Source of the DNA: Rhynochetos jubatus
Lineage: Eukaryota; Chordata; Aves; Eurypygiformes; Rhynochetidae
Direction: 5' to 3'
Length of the DNA: 64,000 bases
Assembly: GCA_027574665.1 (NCBI GenBank)
Contig: CM050648.1
Location: 65,861,363-65,925,362 of the forward strand
Position numbers and translations under genes: made by a program. Of this stretch, positions 1-19,691 are shown piece by piece. The stretch's first letter is position 1; each line of letters begins with the position of its first letter. The notes beneath the pieces were generated by a model. It had not been told where the DNA came from. It worked only from the letters and a program-made list of their open reading frames with translations, and made no database searches.

Positions 1-2417
1 TTTCTGAAAAAAAAAAAACCAAAAACCCAAACCTTTTACTCCTTGGCTTCATTTGCTATTTTATTAACAGTATTGCAGAAGCAAAATGATTAACCTAACG
101 ACCAGAATTTTGTGTTCATCACAGCAGAAGGGAGCTGAATACTGTACCCCAGGATGCTCGTCCACCTTAGGGCTCGTAATCCCTGCTCCAAGTCACTGAG
201 CGCCTCAGGCCCAGTGTGTGCAGGCCAGGTCTCCCAAGCTGTGCTGCAGCCTCCACTTCTCTGGTTTGCCCCTCTTCAGATCAAAGGTGCTCTATACACA
301 CGGTTTGGATCCAATCTTAAGGTGTAGCTGGAGATTTGCAATCCTTTCTCTGACTCAAAGGAGAAACGGAAGTGTCTCTCTGAAGCATCTGTTCTGAATA
401 GCACTGGGCCCGAACACGGAGAGCTGCCTCCTGTTTTTATCTTGGTGGCCCTGTATCTGATGTATTCTGCGGAGATGGCTTGCTCTTTAGGCCTCGGCCT
501 GCTCAGGGACCGTGCTAGATGCACCTGGGCACTTGACTTTTTGAAACATAAGGTTGGACCTAAGTGAGGAAAACCTGGAAAAGGTAGTTCTTGTAGGGTG
601 CAGCTCAGGTGTGAAATGTGTTCTTCCCGGTGCTGGAAGTAATTGCAGCTGTCTCTGTAGCAGCTGCTCCCTAATTGGTTATATGTTTGTGCTTGTAACC
701 TCAAGTTACCGTCTTTTCTTTGTGTTGACTTCTCTTGTTGGATAAAAGATTAAAAGGTCTGGTTTTGTACAAGTGATGCAACAAATACTGCAGTATCCAG
801 TCTTTTAATTTTTCTTCCCCATTCTGCAATCCCACAGAATGATCCTGTTTGGAAACAGAGAGCTCTGGAGTTCTTGGTATGTATGGAAAATAATTATGAT
901 CCGAGTCGTGCAGTTTCATCTGTATGATGCCACAAATATTGTGATTTGACCACAGCATTAATTTCTAAGTTCTGTTAGTGTGGTGAGGCACTGGGACAGG
1001 TTGCCCAGAGAAGCTGTGGCTGCCCCATCCCTGGCAGTGTTCAAGGCCAGGCTGGATGGGGCTTTGAGCAACCTGGTCTAGTGGAGGGTGTCCCTGCCCA
1101 TGGCAGGGGGGTTGGAACTAGATGGGCTTCAAGGTCCCTTCCAACCCAAACCGTTCTGTGAGTCTATTTCAATGGACTCTGCCCTTTGAATAGCCAGTGC
1201 AGCTGTAGGAAACGTCAGCTGAGAACAGCTGGCTGGATTCAATGTGAGCTCTGTGCCCGCTCCCTGGATCGTCCTTCCCTTGCCGAGGAGCCACCCTGCC
1301 CAGCAGTGTTAGCAGCACTGATGTTGCTCGAGGGCTGTTGGCAGCCTGTGTGTAATGGGATTGTTGATAACGCTGACGGGAGGAGCTGGCCCAGGCTTGC
1401 TGCCTGTGGTGCTGTGGCTGTGCTGCTGCAGCAGAACCGGACAGCCGAGTGGAACTGGGTGGTACGAGAGCACAGCAGCTGCTGTTGGAGTGGGGAAGTT
1501 TAACCAGTTCAGTCCCTGTTGGCAGCAGCGTGTTAAGCCTCGGTTTGTCTTTTGGGTTTATGTGGTGAAAATATCTGGCCGTTTATAGTCACCATTTTAC
1601 TCTCTGAAAGTCACGGTCTGTCCCTGAGGCAATTGTGACATGTCATTTGAGACTGAATTGTGTTTATACGCTGCAGTCACAAGTAGAATGTTTTGAGACA
1701 TCTGCTGCATCACCAAGCAAAGAGAGGGGTTTTTACTCTTTCAAGTTTTCTTTTAAGCTGTGGTTCCTTGTGGCGTTAGGATGAGGCAGAGAAAAAGCAA
1801 GTCTGGGGACAATCAGTAAGCTACCAGAAATGCTTGGTGGTCAGCGAATTGATTTTTATCAACAGGAGTCACAGCTATTCCTTACGGCATACTGCCAATA
1901 TTCTTTTAACTTACTGTAAGCACTTGTAACTTCATGTACTTACTGATCAGTCTCTTTGGGCATTAAACAGCCACCACTGATCTGCACTTTATGGAATTGT
2001 ATCAGTATCTTCTGGGATCTCTTATTCCCAAAATTACACATAGGGAAATTATAATGGAAACTTGTAGCTTTTTGCTACTAAAATGGGGGAATCAAAGGCA
2101 TTTGACGCTGCTGAGCTTACTCCTTACTCAATTTTCTACACAGACAGCATACACATAGGACTTGGCCCTTCTCCATCTGCAACAAAATGTTCATGGTTGG
2201 TGGTAGGGGAGTGGCCCAGCACCCAGGTTTATGATTTACCTTCCCTCAGGCCATAATTAATTCACTGTTTTATGGTTTCATAGGTGCGTGTGCGTATACA
2301 TACATTATGTAGCAACTAATAGTATAAACTTGGTTATACCAAAACCAAAGTGTGATCCGTTGGTGCATATGACCCTTCAGCATCCTAGTGACCGATTCCA
2401 ACCACGCTTCTCAACAG
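1..2417. other. Left-edge region, no supported exon
   Basis: This stretch lies upstream of the first exon I can support for the plus-strand Ser-rich gene, so it is probably intron of that gene or intergenic DNA. It holds one CR1 fragment (979-1165) and otherwise nothing I can assign. A 25-nt plus-strand segment at about 551-575, bounded by AG and GT, could be a micro-exon but has no support. The first exon of the gene was not found here. Confidence 0.4.
979..1165 (+). repeat. CR1 LINE 3' fragment
   Basis: The sequence carries the CR1 3' block: the tract reading 'gttgcccagagaagctgtgg', then 'ctggcagtgttcaaggccag', then 'ccatggcaggg', ending in 'ccaacccaaaccgttctgtg'. The sense strand is plus. 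It is 5'-truncated, as nearly all CR1 copies are, and is about 187 bp long. Confidence 0.93.
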
Positions 2418-5400
2418 GAGACTTTTCGTATCACCTCAGACTCGGAAGCGACGCTTGTTGTCCACGTTACCCAGGAACTCACGGAAGCTTTGAAGGCCTT
2501 TTGTGAGAAGAAAGCAGCAGTAAGTCACTTAACCTTGACCAGCGTTGTTTTGCCACTGGGAGGGAAGGAGGGGTTGAGCTCACTGTGCTGACACCCTGCC
2601 AAGCTGTAACAGTTCAGGTATAGGTTTAACCCCCAGTTGAACAACTTGGTGCTTTTAGAGTTTCTAAGTGCCAAATCCATTAATTGCATGGCACGGTTCC
2701 GTTCGTTTTCCATCACCTTCTGTCTGCTGTGGTTTTCTTTTGCATGCATTCTCCCCCTTCTCTGGCACCCTTTTGCTCCACCATGTCTGGTGTCATCCCC
2801 CCTTCGCAGTCGGTCCCTCGCGGGACGATAGCTTTTCTTCTAAGATCACTCAGGCTTTAAGTGCTACCCGAATGCGTCCCTTTTCTTCTGTGGGCGAGTC
2901 TGGCTTTGTGGTGACTTGTAGCTCTGCTCCCACTTGAGAGCTCTAATGTGTTCTGACTAAGGTAGGTGAGATGTTCCTGTCAGCCCTTCCAAACCTCCGT
3001 ATCGGCTCGGCATGAAAATGGAATACCGGTAGCAAAAGGGGTCTGAAGAAGGACCAGAATCTGTACAAAAATGACCTGTCACCTCTGGCAGCCCCTGTCT
3101 CACACAATTCAGTGTGTGTTTTTCCTGAAGGGTATTTCCGGCTGGTTTCTTGGGCATTAACAGTGCAGTCATACAATCACAGAATGGTTTGGGCTGGAAG
3201 GGACCTTAAAGCCCATCCAGTTCCACCCCCTCTGCCATGGGCAGGTACACCCTCCACTAGACCAGGTTGCTCAGAGACATTCCGTGTCAGCTGAGCTCTG
3301 GGAACTGTCTCTGTGCTAACGCCGCCGCCACCTTTTGGAGAACTAAACTTTGAAGATGTCGTGCGTTCGAAGGTAGTACCGTTCTCGGGAGCTAGTTAAC
3401 AAGTGTTGCCATAGCGTAGTCTCAGGCAGTAGCCGAGCCTTCCTGCATTCTGCATTCCCCAGCTAGAGACAGGATCCGCGGATGTACCGGTGGTAGGGTT
3501 TAGGTGACGCGGAGGGATGTGGGCCTTTAAAGTCCGAAACAGGTGGCATTGTCTTCCCCAGACTCCTCGCTCTCTTCTCCAGACACCTGCCTCTTCCAAA
3601 TAATACTTTTGTGGTTTAATGTGGTAATTGTGAAAACAGGAGGACACATCCTTCCTGCGGAGTTTGCTGCCACCTCAAATGGTACTCTGCTAGCCTTCCA
3701 TGGGGAACTTGCTTTTATTTTTTTTCTTTAAACTCAAATCTTGAGCATTCTAAAAAGAGGCATTCTGACCTCCTGCTTTACCTAGGTTAACTGTGCCAAC
3801 AGTCCGAGCCCACTGATGTCAGTATCTCAAGATGAATCTCCAGGAAGGAAAAACATCCCGAAACACTATAAGCCATGTGGAAAATCCAAAGGTAATTTGT
3901 CCTTCTACTTTGTCTGCTCTTAGCACTGTGCAGATGGCAAGGGTTTACTTTTCTGGCCACCCGTAGTACTGCGTGTCTTTGCCTTCCGAGCTGCTTCAGG
4001 GTATCCTTTGTGGAAGCCTTCGTGACCTCGCCCTTGACTGTCTCAGGGGGTAGTGCTGCAGCAGGAAGGGTTGTTGGGTATCCAAGCACTAACCTTTCCT
4101 GACCTACCTAAGATGAGGAGTTGGGGGTGAAAAGATGCCAGACTCGGGTAAGACATAAAGGCAGGAAAGAGGGAAGAGAACAGGAAAACACTTCTTAAAA
4201 CCTGATAATATTTGTGTTTTCAGGTGATATTTTACTATTTTGCTAACTTGTAGTGTCCTTTATTTATTTATTCAGGGAATTCTAACCAGAATCAAAGTGT
4301 TTTGTCTCTGTATGAAGAGTGTTCTGCAGACGCTTCTTTTGCTCCTGCCAACTCCTACAGTTACCAAACAGATGATGGATCATCTTCCTACGGCCTCGGA
4401 TCTAATGACTTTGCAACAGTGTCTGCACTCGGGGACTCCTCCGCTCTTCGGACCGGAAGCCCTGCCAGTGGTGTCAGTGAGTGTCTGAGGCAGTTCAGCC
4501 GCTCTGCCTCGGGCAGTAACTCGGCTGCTGGGGCCTCTTCCTATGAGACGAGTCCGGTGAGCGAGTACTCGGCAGAATGTACGCCCAGCGAGGCGCGGGG
4601 AAGTAAGGTCCCCGATAACAGAATCGCATATGGCAGGGAGAGTACAAACTGGAGGAAGCAGCAGGCGTGTACAAAAGCAAGGAGTGTACGTGATCAAAGG
4701 TTACCCTATCCCAAGTCTTCTGCCTCATATCCTTCACCTGGAAGATACTCCTCAAACCATCCTTCGCAAAGCTATTCCTCTTACGGGAACGATGAGCCTG
4801 TGAATACTTGGACATCTTCTGCTAATTCTGCTGTTTCAGGAAGAGGTGGTTCCTGGTGGAACAAGGACTCAAGGTGGAACCAGAGCTCCAGCTGGAAGCG
4901 GAAGTCTAGCTGGAATGAGGAGTCTAGGAGTCAAGGGTTCAGGCATCAGAAGGCAGGCTACAAGAGTGAGCGGAGCTCACGGCAGTACTCCTTTTCTGGC
5001 AGCCGTTTGTACAGAGAGTACCGCCGATGGGGCAGCTCAGAAGATGTTTGATGAAGACACTGTTGGTCTTACTCCCAACATTTTGAACAGACCACAAGGA
5101 AAAGGTATACCTGCAATGACCAGGATGCTCAGGCAGTTGGCTCCCTACGAACCAGCACCTCAAAGACGGACACTGGTTAGTTCTCACGTAAAATGAGTTA
5201 GATCACCATGGTTGCTTTAACGTAAGTGGGAGATTGCACGTTGCAGAGATAGTTCAGAGGAGTTGAGTTCGTTTTGCTCAGCATCTGTATCGATTGAAGA
5301 ACGGTGTTAGTTGTGAGACTTTGCCTCTTGACAACTAAACGGAGCCGTGAGCGGGAGGAAGCTTTGCTAGCCCAAACATTTCCTGAATTGCAAGGTTTGT

Positions 5401-6252
5401 CCTAGGTCATGTCACTAACCAGCATCTTATATCACAGTCAGAGTTTGTACTGCTGGGGGGCAAGCGTGGGGAGAGGAATATATTGGCACAAATAAAACAC
5501 GTTGGACTGCGTGTAGAACCAAACTTGGCTGCACGATAACAGATGGAAATACTCCAAAGGGGTCAAATGCATTAGGACAGTAAAAGAAAGAGGAATGTTA
5601 CTAAAAACGTGGTTTCTTTCTAACATTAAGGAATATTTCTACATTAAGTGGAAAAAGTAGCTTGTCCTATAAGAGTCATATACTGTTCAAAACAGAATCA
5701 CAGAACGGTTTGGGTTGGAAGGGACCTTAAACGCCATCTAGTTCCAACACCCCTGCCATGGGCAGGGACACCCTCCACTAGAAGCACTGAGCTTGGAAGG
5801 GTTTTAATATGGTCAAAACAAGCTTTTAGAAATTCTTCAAGTGATTTAAGTAATATCAAGCTGTGGAATAAAAGGTGTTCCTTTGGAAACAGCTTATAAA
5901 AGGGATTTAAAGGGAGGTGGGCATATGGTACCGTATCGCTGTCGTTGCTCGGGAGTTTGGACAAATGCGAACTACACTTACGGGTCTAGAATTAGTTCAT
6001 GACCCAGGTAGGTAGTTAACAGAAAAAACTGATTCTAACATTCGCTCTGCTGTCTTACGTGAAATAAGATGAAATAGAAGTAACTTTAAACTTTTTTTTC
6101 TCCCCTTTCCAGAACTAAATATTCAGACGTTAGTCAATGTGCTAGTAAAACCCAGAGGAAAAGATGAAGGAGCAGCAAGAGCTGCACTGGAAACAGATGA
6201 ACAGATGCAAGAATCTCCATCTCCTGGCTTTCAGGAAAGAGACTACATTTAA
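2418..6252 (+). CDS. Unidentified Ser-rich protein gene, 3' exons (5' incomplete)
   Basis: I do not recognise this gene. Supported exons are 2418-2519 (phase 0 in and out, donor GTAAGT), 3786-3891 (ends phase 1), 4276-4845 (or read on to the TGA at 5049-5051), 5003-5175 (or ending at 5104), and a last exon 6113-6252 ending in TAA. The first visible exon encodes a compact, non-repetitive segment (ETFRITSDSEATLVVHV...). The long exon is low-complexity: Ser/Gly/Tyr-rich, then Ser/Arg/Trp-rich with W spaced in SxxW-like units. The C-terminal exons look conserved in style (DEDTVGLTPNILNRP; LNIQTLVNVLVKPRGK). No membrane segment or signal peptide is visible. A disordered nuclear or RNA-associated protein would fit the composition, but that is inference. 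The gene is convergent with PDCD6, whose stop codon is 1.9 kb away. A possible polyA signal (AATAAA) lies at about 6849. Confidence 0.6.
3172..3280 (-). repeat. CR1 LINE 3' fragment
   Basis: This is the reverse complement of the CR1 3' end, beginning 'caatcacagaatggtttggg' and ending near 'ggttgctcagaga'. It lies in an intron of the unidentified plus-strand gene, antisense to it. Confidence 0.9.
4276..5051 (+). CDS. Long Ser-rich exon, read-through form ending SSEDV
   Basis: This is an alternative reading of the large exon of the unidentified gene. If no splice occurs at 4845, the frame stays open to the TGA at 5049-5051. It then adds about 67 residues rich in Ser, Arg and Trp, with tryptophans in a loosely repeated pattern (SRWNQSSSWKRKSSWNEES). 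If 4846-5002 is removed, the product instead continues in a second frame into the DEDTVGLTPN segment. Both readings are open, and transcript data would be needed to choose between them. The acceptor at 4275 (tttattcag) and the phase with the preceding exon (G|GG) are both good. Confidence 0.5.
5692..5783 (-). repeat. CR1 LINE 3' fragment
   Basis: This is a short CR1 3' end in reverse orientation ('agaatcacagaacggtttgg' through 'ggcagggacaccctccacta'). It is cut off after about 90 bp. It sits in the last intron of the unidentified plus-strand gene. Confidence 0.9.
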
Positions 6253-8115
6253 TTCTGTGTTTGACTGGTTTGGGAAGGGAAGGTAGGGTTTAATTAACTG
6301 GAACACAAACGTGCACATAACGGAGGTGAACATACTCTTCTGTTCAGGCTTTTTCAATGGATTTGTTATACCTTAGTATAGTACAGAAAAAAGTCTTTTA
6401 TTTTCAAAAAAATATGTTCATGTTATTCTGTCAACAAAAGGCTTATAACTGTTTTAACACTCTTCCTGGCTCAGAGAGAAAGAAAGGGTTACTTTCATCT
6501 CGTAGGAAGAATATTCACTGAGAATGCAGGTTCACTTTTCACACAAATGCAAGGCCAGTTCGGTTGATTTAAGGCTTTACAATTAGCGTCTTTTTAAAAA
6601 TCGAGGCACTACGTTCCTGCTTAGATGAAGAAAAGAGAATGTCACAGCAAAGGCGTTCTGTCTCTTAACGTGATGCTACAGGAGGAAAACATAATCTGTT
6701 CGAGGGGACTGGCATTTAATGGGGCGTAGTGCTTTCATTTCTGCAGAGGAAAAAGAAATGTGAAGTATGTGCAGGGGTTTTCATCGTGTTCAGAATGAAA
6801 TGGCTACGCATAGACTTAAAAATTCATTCGATGGGTTGATCCATACTAAAATAAAAATTCTTGATTCTACTGGCAGAAGCGTACTAAGAAGCAGGAGAAC
6901 CTCTAAGGCAATCGGATAAATAATAGGGAAAAATAATCACTCAAAACCCACATGTTAACTGAGAAGTACTCACCAGTTCCCAGTGTTTCTCAGCGGTCCG
7001 TACTTGTGAGCCAGATGCTCGTGAATGCCTGGCTTTAGGTGTCTGTTTATATCCTCAAACCCAGCTCATGTGGGGCTAAAGGAGCGGTGGAGGCAGTCCT
7101 CCCCGCAGCGTCCGTTTCCCTTTTCACTGCTGTGAGGTGAAAGAGCAATCCGAGAGCGCTCGTTAACTTCTCCGCTGCGCCTGGGTGGCTGCTTCAGAGT
7201 TCCCGCAGGAGAGGTGGTGTGTGACAGGAGCCGGTAATGACTTCCGCTGGTTCCCTTTTCCCACGGAGTCCCCCCTCCATCAGGGTGCGGGGCCGAGCGC
7301 GTTGGACCGTCACGCCAAGGCCGCGTCAAGCAAGCGCTGCAGCGCAAACGGGAAGAGCGTTGGTGGTGCCTGAGCCCACCGAGCAGCGGGAACTAGAGCC
7401 AGGGGAGTGGGAGAGGGTTTAGTTTTGTAGGGAGCTCGCTGAGCAAGACGCAGGCTCTGGCACAGGTGTGAAGGAAGTGGTGGTTGAAGATGTCCCATGG
7501 ATACCCTGAGAGAAGGAAGCAGCTAGAAAACAAAAGGATAAGGCAAGGAAAAAAGGCCTCCACTGGGAAGTGAGAGGGACGCCCCGAACCATAGAAAACC
7601 AGAACACAGAAATAAAACCACCACCCCCTTAAAAATAAGCTGTACAAAAGTGAAGTAGGCGTTAAAAATTGATCTAGTATTTTTACTTAATTTTAAATTC
7701 TGTATTAAAAATTAATACATTGAACCCTTATAAAAGTAAGGCACATGCAAAACACGTTGTGCAACTTCTGACTTTCAACTCCCTTACAAACTAACAAGCA
7801 TTATTTTAATTTGGCGTTTCTAAAGAGTCGTTTTTCCCCCATGCAGGATATGTGGAAGAAGGTTAAGTTTGACATTGCACCAGGTAAATCTAGACTCTGT
7901 GCTTTCTGTCCTACAGTAAGCAGAGATGGTCACATCGTACAGTCATACCAACTGAAAACGAACACAAGTACAGGTTCTGAACGTGATGACCGACATAGAA
8001 AATGTAAGAACGTGAAGTTATATCCATTATAATACATCCATCATCTTATTCAGCACAGGATGATTTGGCAGCTCCAGTCCGTGTCACGCCAGTGTGCAAT
8101 TCCTAGTTATCAGTG
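6253..8115. other. Intergenic interval between convergent genes
   Basis: This is the space between the TAA of the plus-strand gene (6252) and the stop codon of PDCD6 (8116). It should contain both 3' UTRs. Plus-strand AATAAA motifs lie at about 6849 and 7611, and a minus-strand ATTAAA lies at 7805-7810. The segment 7070-7420 is unusually GC-rich with many CpGs for a gene tail. I found no conserved coding sequence. Confidence 0.5.
7805..7810 (-). terminator. Possible PDCD6 polyadenylation signal
   Basis: Reading the minus strand, ATTAAA occurs about 310 nt after the PDCD6 stop codon. It is the nearest recognisable hexamer that I found. The canonical AATAAA is absent nearby, so the assignment is weak. 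Confidence 0.3.
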
Positions 8116-17927
<9,812 letters not shown>

Positions 17928-19691
17928 GGCCCCGCCACCGAGCCGCCGGGCAGCTCGAGCCCTCCTCGCCGCGCTTCCGGCACGGGCCCTCTGACGCAGC
18001 GCGCCCGGTGACGTCGATGCAGGCGCGCGGGCCCCGCCCCAGGGAATCCCGCGAGGAGCCGCTGCGCGGCCCGCCCGTTGCCATGGCGACGGGGCGGCTG
18101 CGGCCTCAGAGGAGCGGGCAGGGACTGGGGTCCCCGCTCGCGGGGTGTTGGCGCTGCCCCCCCATCACCGCCAGCGCTCCCCGGCGGGCTGGGGGAGGCC
18201 GAGGGGTCCTCGCTCCAGCGAGGGGAAAGGGCCCAGGTGTGACATCCAAGGGAGACGGTTACAGCTGCAGAGGGAGAAACTTGGGACAAACTGATGAGCA
18301 CATGGGGCAAGAACTTCGGCTACAGCCCAGGAACTGCAGGATTGAAAGTGAAGTACAAGCCAAAGTAGCATCACCTAATTCCTGACTGAGCACGACCCTC
18401 CAAAATCAGCCCAATTCCCCTCACCCCACCTGACATTTCTAGGAACAGCACTGGGACCTGGAGCTACTCTAACTCCCCAGGCAAAACCTGGGTGCTCTAC
18501 TGAACCACCCCGACCCTTTGGGACACAATCCCTCGTCAGCGAAAAAAGCCACAATCCTCGTTTTACCCCTCCTCCACGCTGCTCACCTTGCACCTATCTC
18601 TTCCGGGGTAAGGAGGAGGCAGCGAGCAGGGTGAAGGGCACGAGGTCCGAGGGAAGCCACGCACGCAAAATCCAGCAGAGCCACTGGAAGGAAGTAGGCG
18701 CATGTCTTCCTTGTACTTGTCCGACAACCCTGTTCAGGTGCTAACAGGTAATGCCTTCGTTGGGTCCTTCACCGCATCATTTTACATTAACAATTTTCTA
18801 GTAATATTTTATAATTAGAAGAGATAATACTGAAACTTAGCTTTAAGCACGGATCTGAAAATACTGTGGAAATAAAAACCAGTATCTCACATTTCCAGAA
18901 AACTATTAAATCCAGAGTTTATTCACACTTCAACCAACCAAAAACAGAAAGAGATTTAAATCTACTGTGAATCTATAAGGATGCAAAGTATACATAGCTG
19001 AAGGTAGCAATACTTTAAAGTTTTAGTGGACTGTTGGTGCTTTATGTGATGTTTTTAGTAAAGCTATGGAAAAAAAAAATTGTACCTCATGTCTTCATTC
19101 ACCCTATAATCAAACAGCACGGCAGCAATCTCATTCAGTCCCTTAGTCAGGAAACTGACTTCATAGTTAAGTTTTCTGTAATAAACTATTTTACACCGAA
19201 GTAAGTACATACACAAAGTCTAACGTGAACGTAGGTCGAGGATGTCAGTACATGCTCAGTGCAGAGCCCTATAAAAACAGTTCTAACGGGGCCTGCGTAG
19301 GTACTGTAAGCGATGTATGTTAGCGTATCCAGCACTACTACAGCTCTGTCATTTTGGGCATAAATATCTTTATACGGCATCGCAGTGCACCGTGCGGACA
19401 TATTCCATGAGAAAAATGGATGTGCTGACAGCAAAACCTGCTGTAACAAACGGGTCAGTAAAATCCCCCTCGCCATTAGAAGCTTCATTCTTCAAACATG
19501 ACCTTTACACCCACCTTCTTTCAGAAATCTGATTATGTTTTCCCACATCCAAGCCTTTAGAAAGAAACATGCCTAGCAAGTATCAGCGTACATTGAACTT
19601 TACTCAAAATAGCATTGCCAAATTTGCCCTCAGAATATTTCAAACCTGTTGACCCCAGACCAGTAAGGAGACACAAACACAGAGTTATCAG
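17928..19691. other. Short intergenic gap EXOC3-PDCD6
   Basis: Only 1.76 kb separates the EXOC3 stop codon (19692) from the PDCD6 start codon (17927), both on the minus strand. The gap contains the PDCD6 promoter (to about 18.24 kb) and the EXOC3 3' UTR. A canonical minus-strand AATAAA sits at 18918-18923, giving a UTR of roughly 0.8 kb. No AHRR-like coding sequence (bHLH-PAS) was found in this gap. Confidence 0.6.
18918..18923 (-). terminator. EXOC3: Probable EXOC3 polyadenylation signal
   Basis: AATAAA occurs on the minus strand about 770 nt downstream of the EXOC3 stop codon, inside the AT-rich tail before the CpG-rich PDCD6 promoter. Confidence 0.4.

Noticed and set aside
549-575. Possible 25-nt micro-exon (AG before, GT after) upstream of the unidentified gene
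   Set aside because: It is too short to test by eye, and no neighbouring exons were found to fix a phase.
276-704. 142-residue minus-strand open frame near the left edge
   Set aside because: I recognise no family in it, see no splice context, and it opposes the plus-strand gene. It is kept only as a remote possibility.
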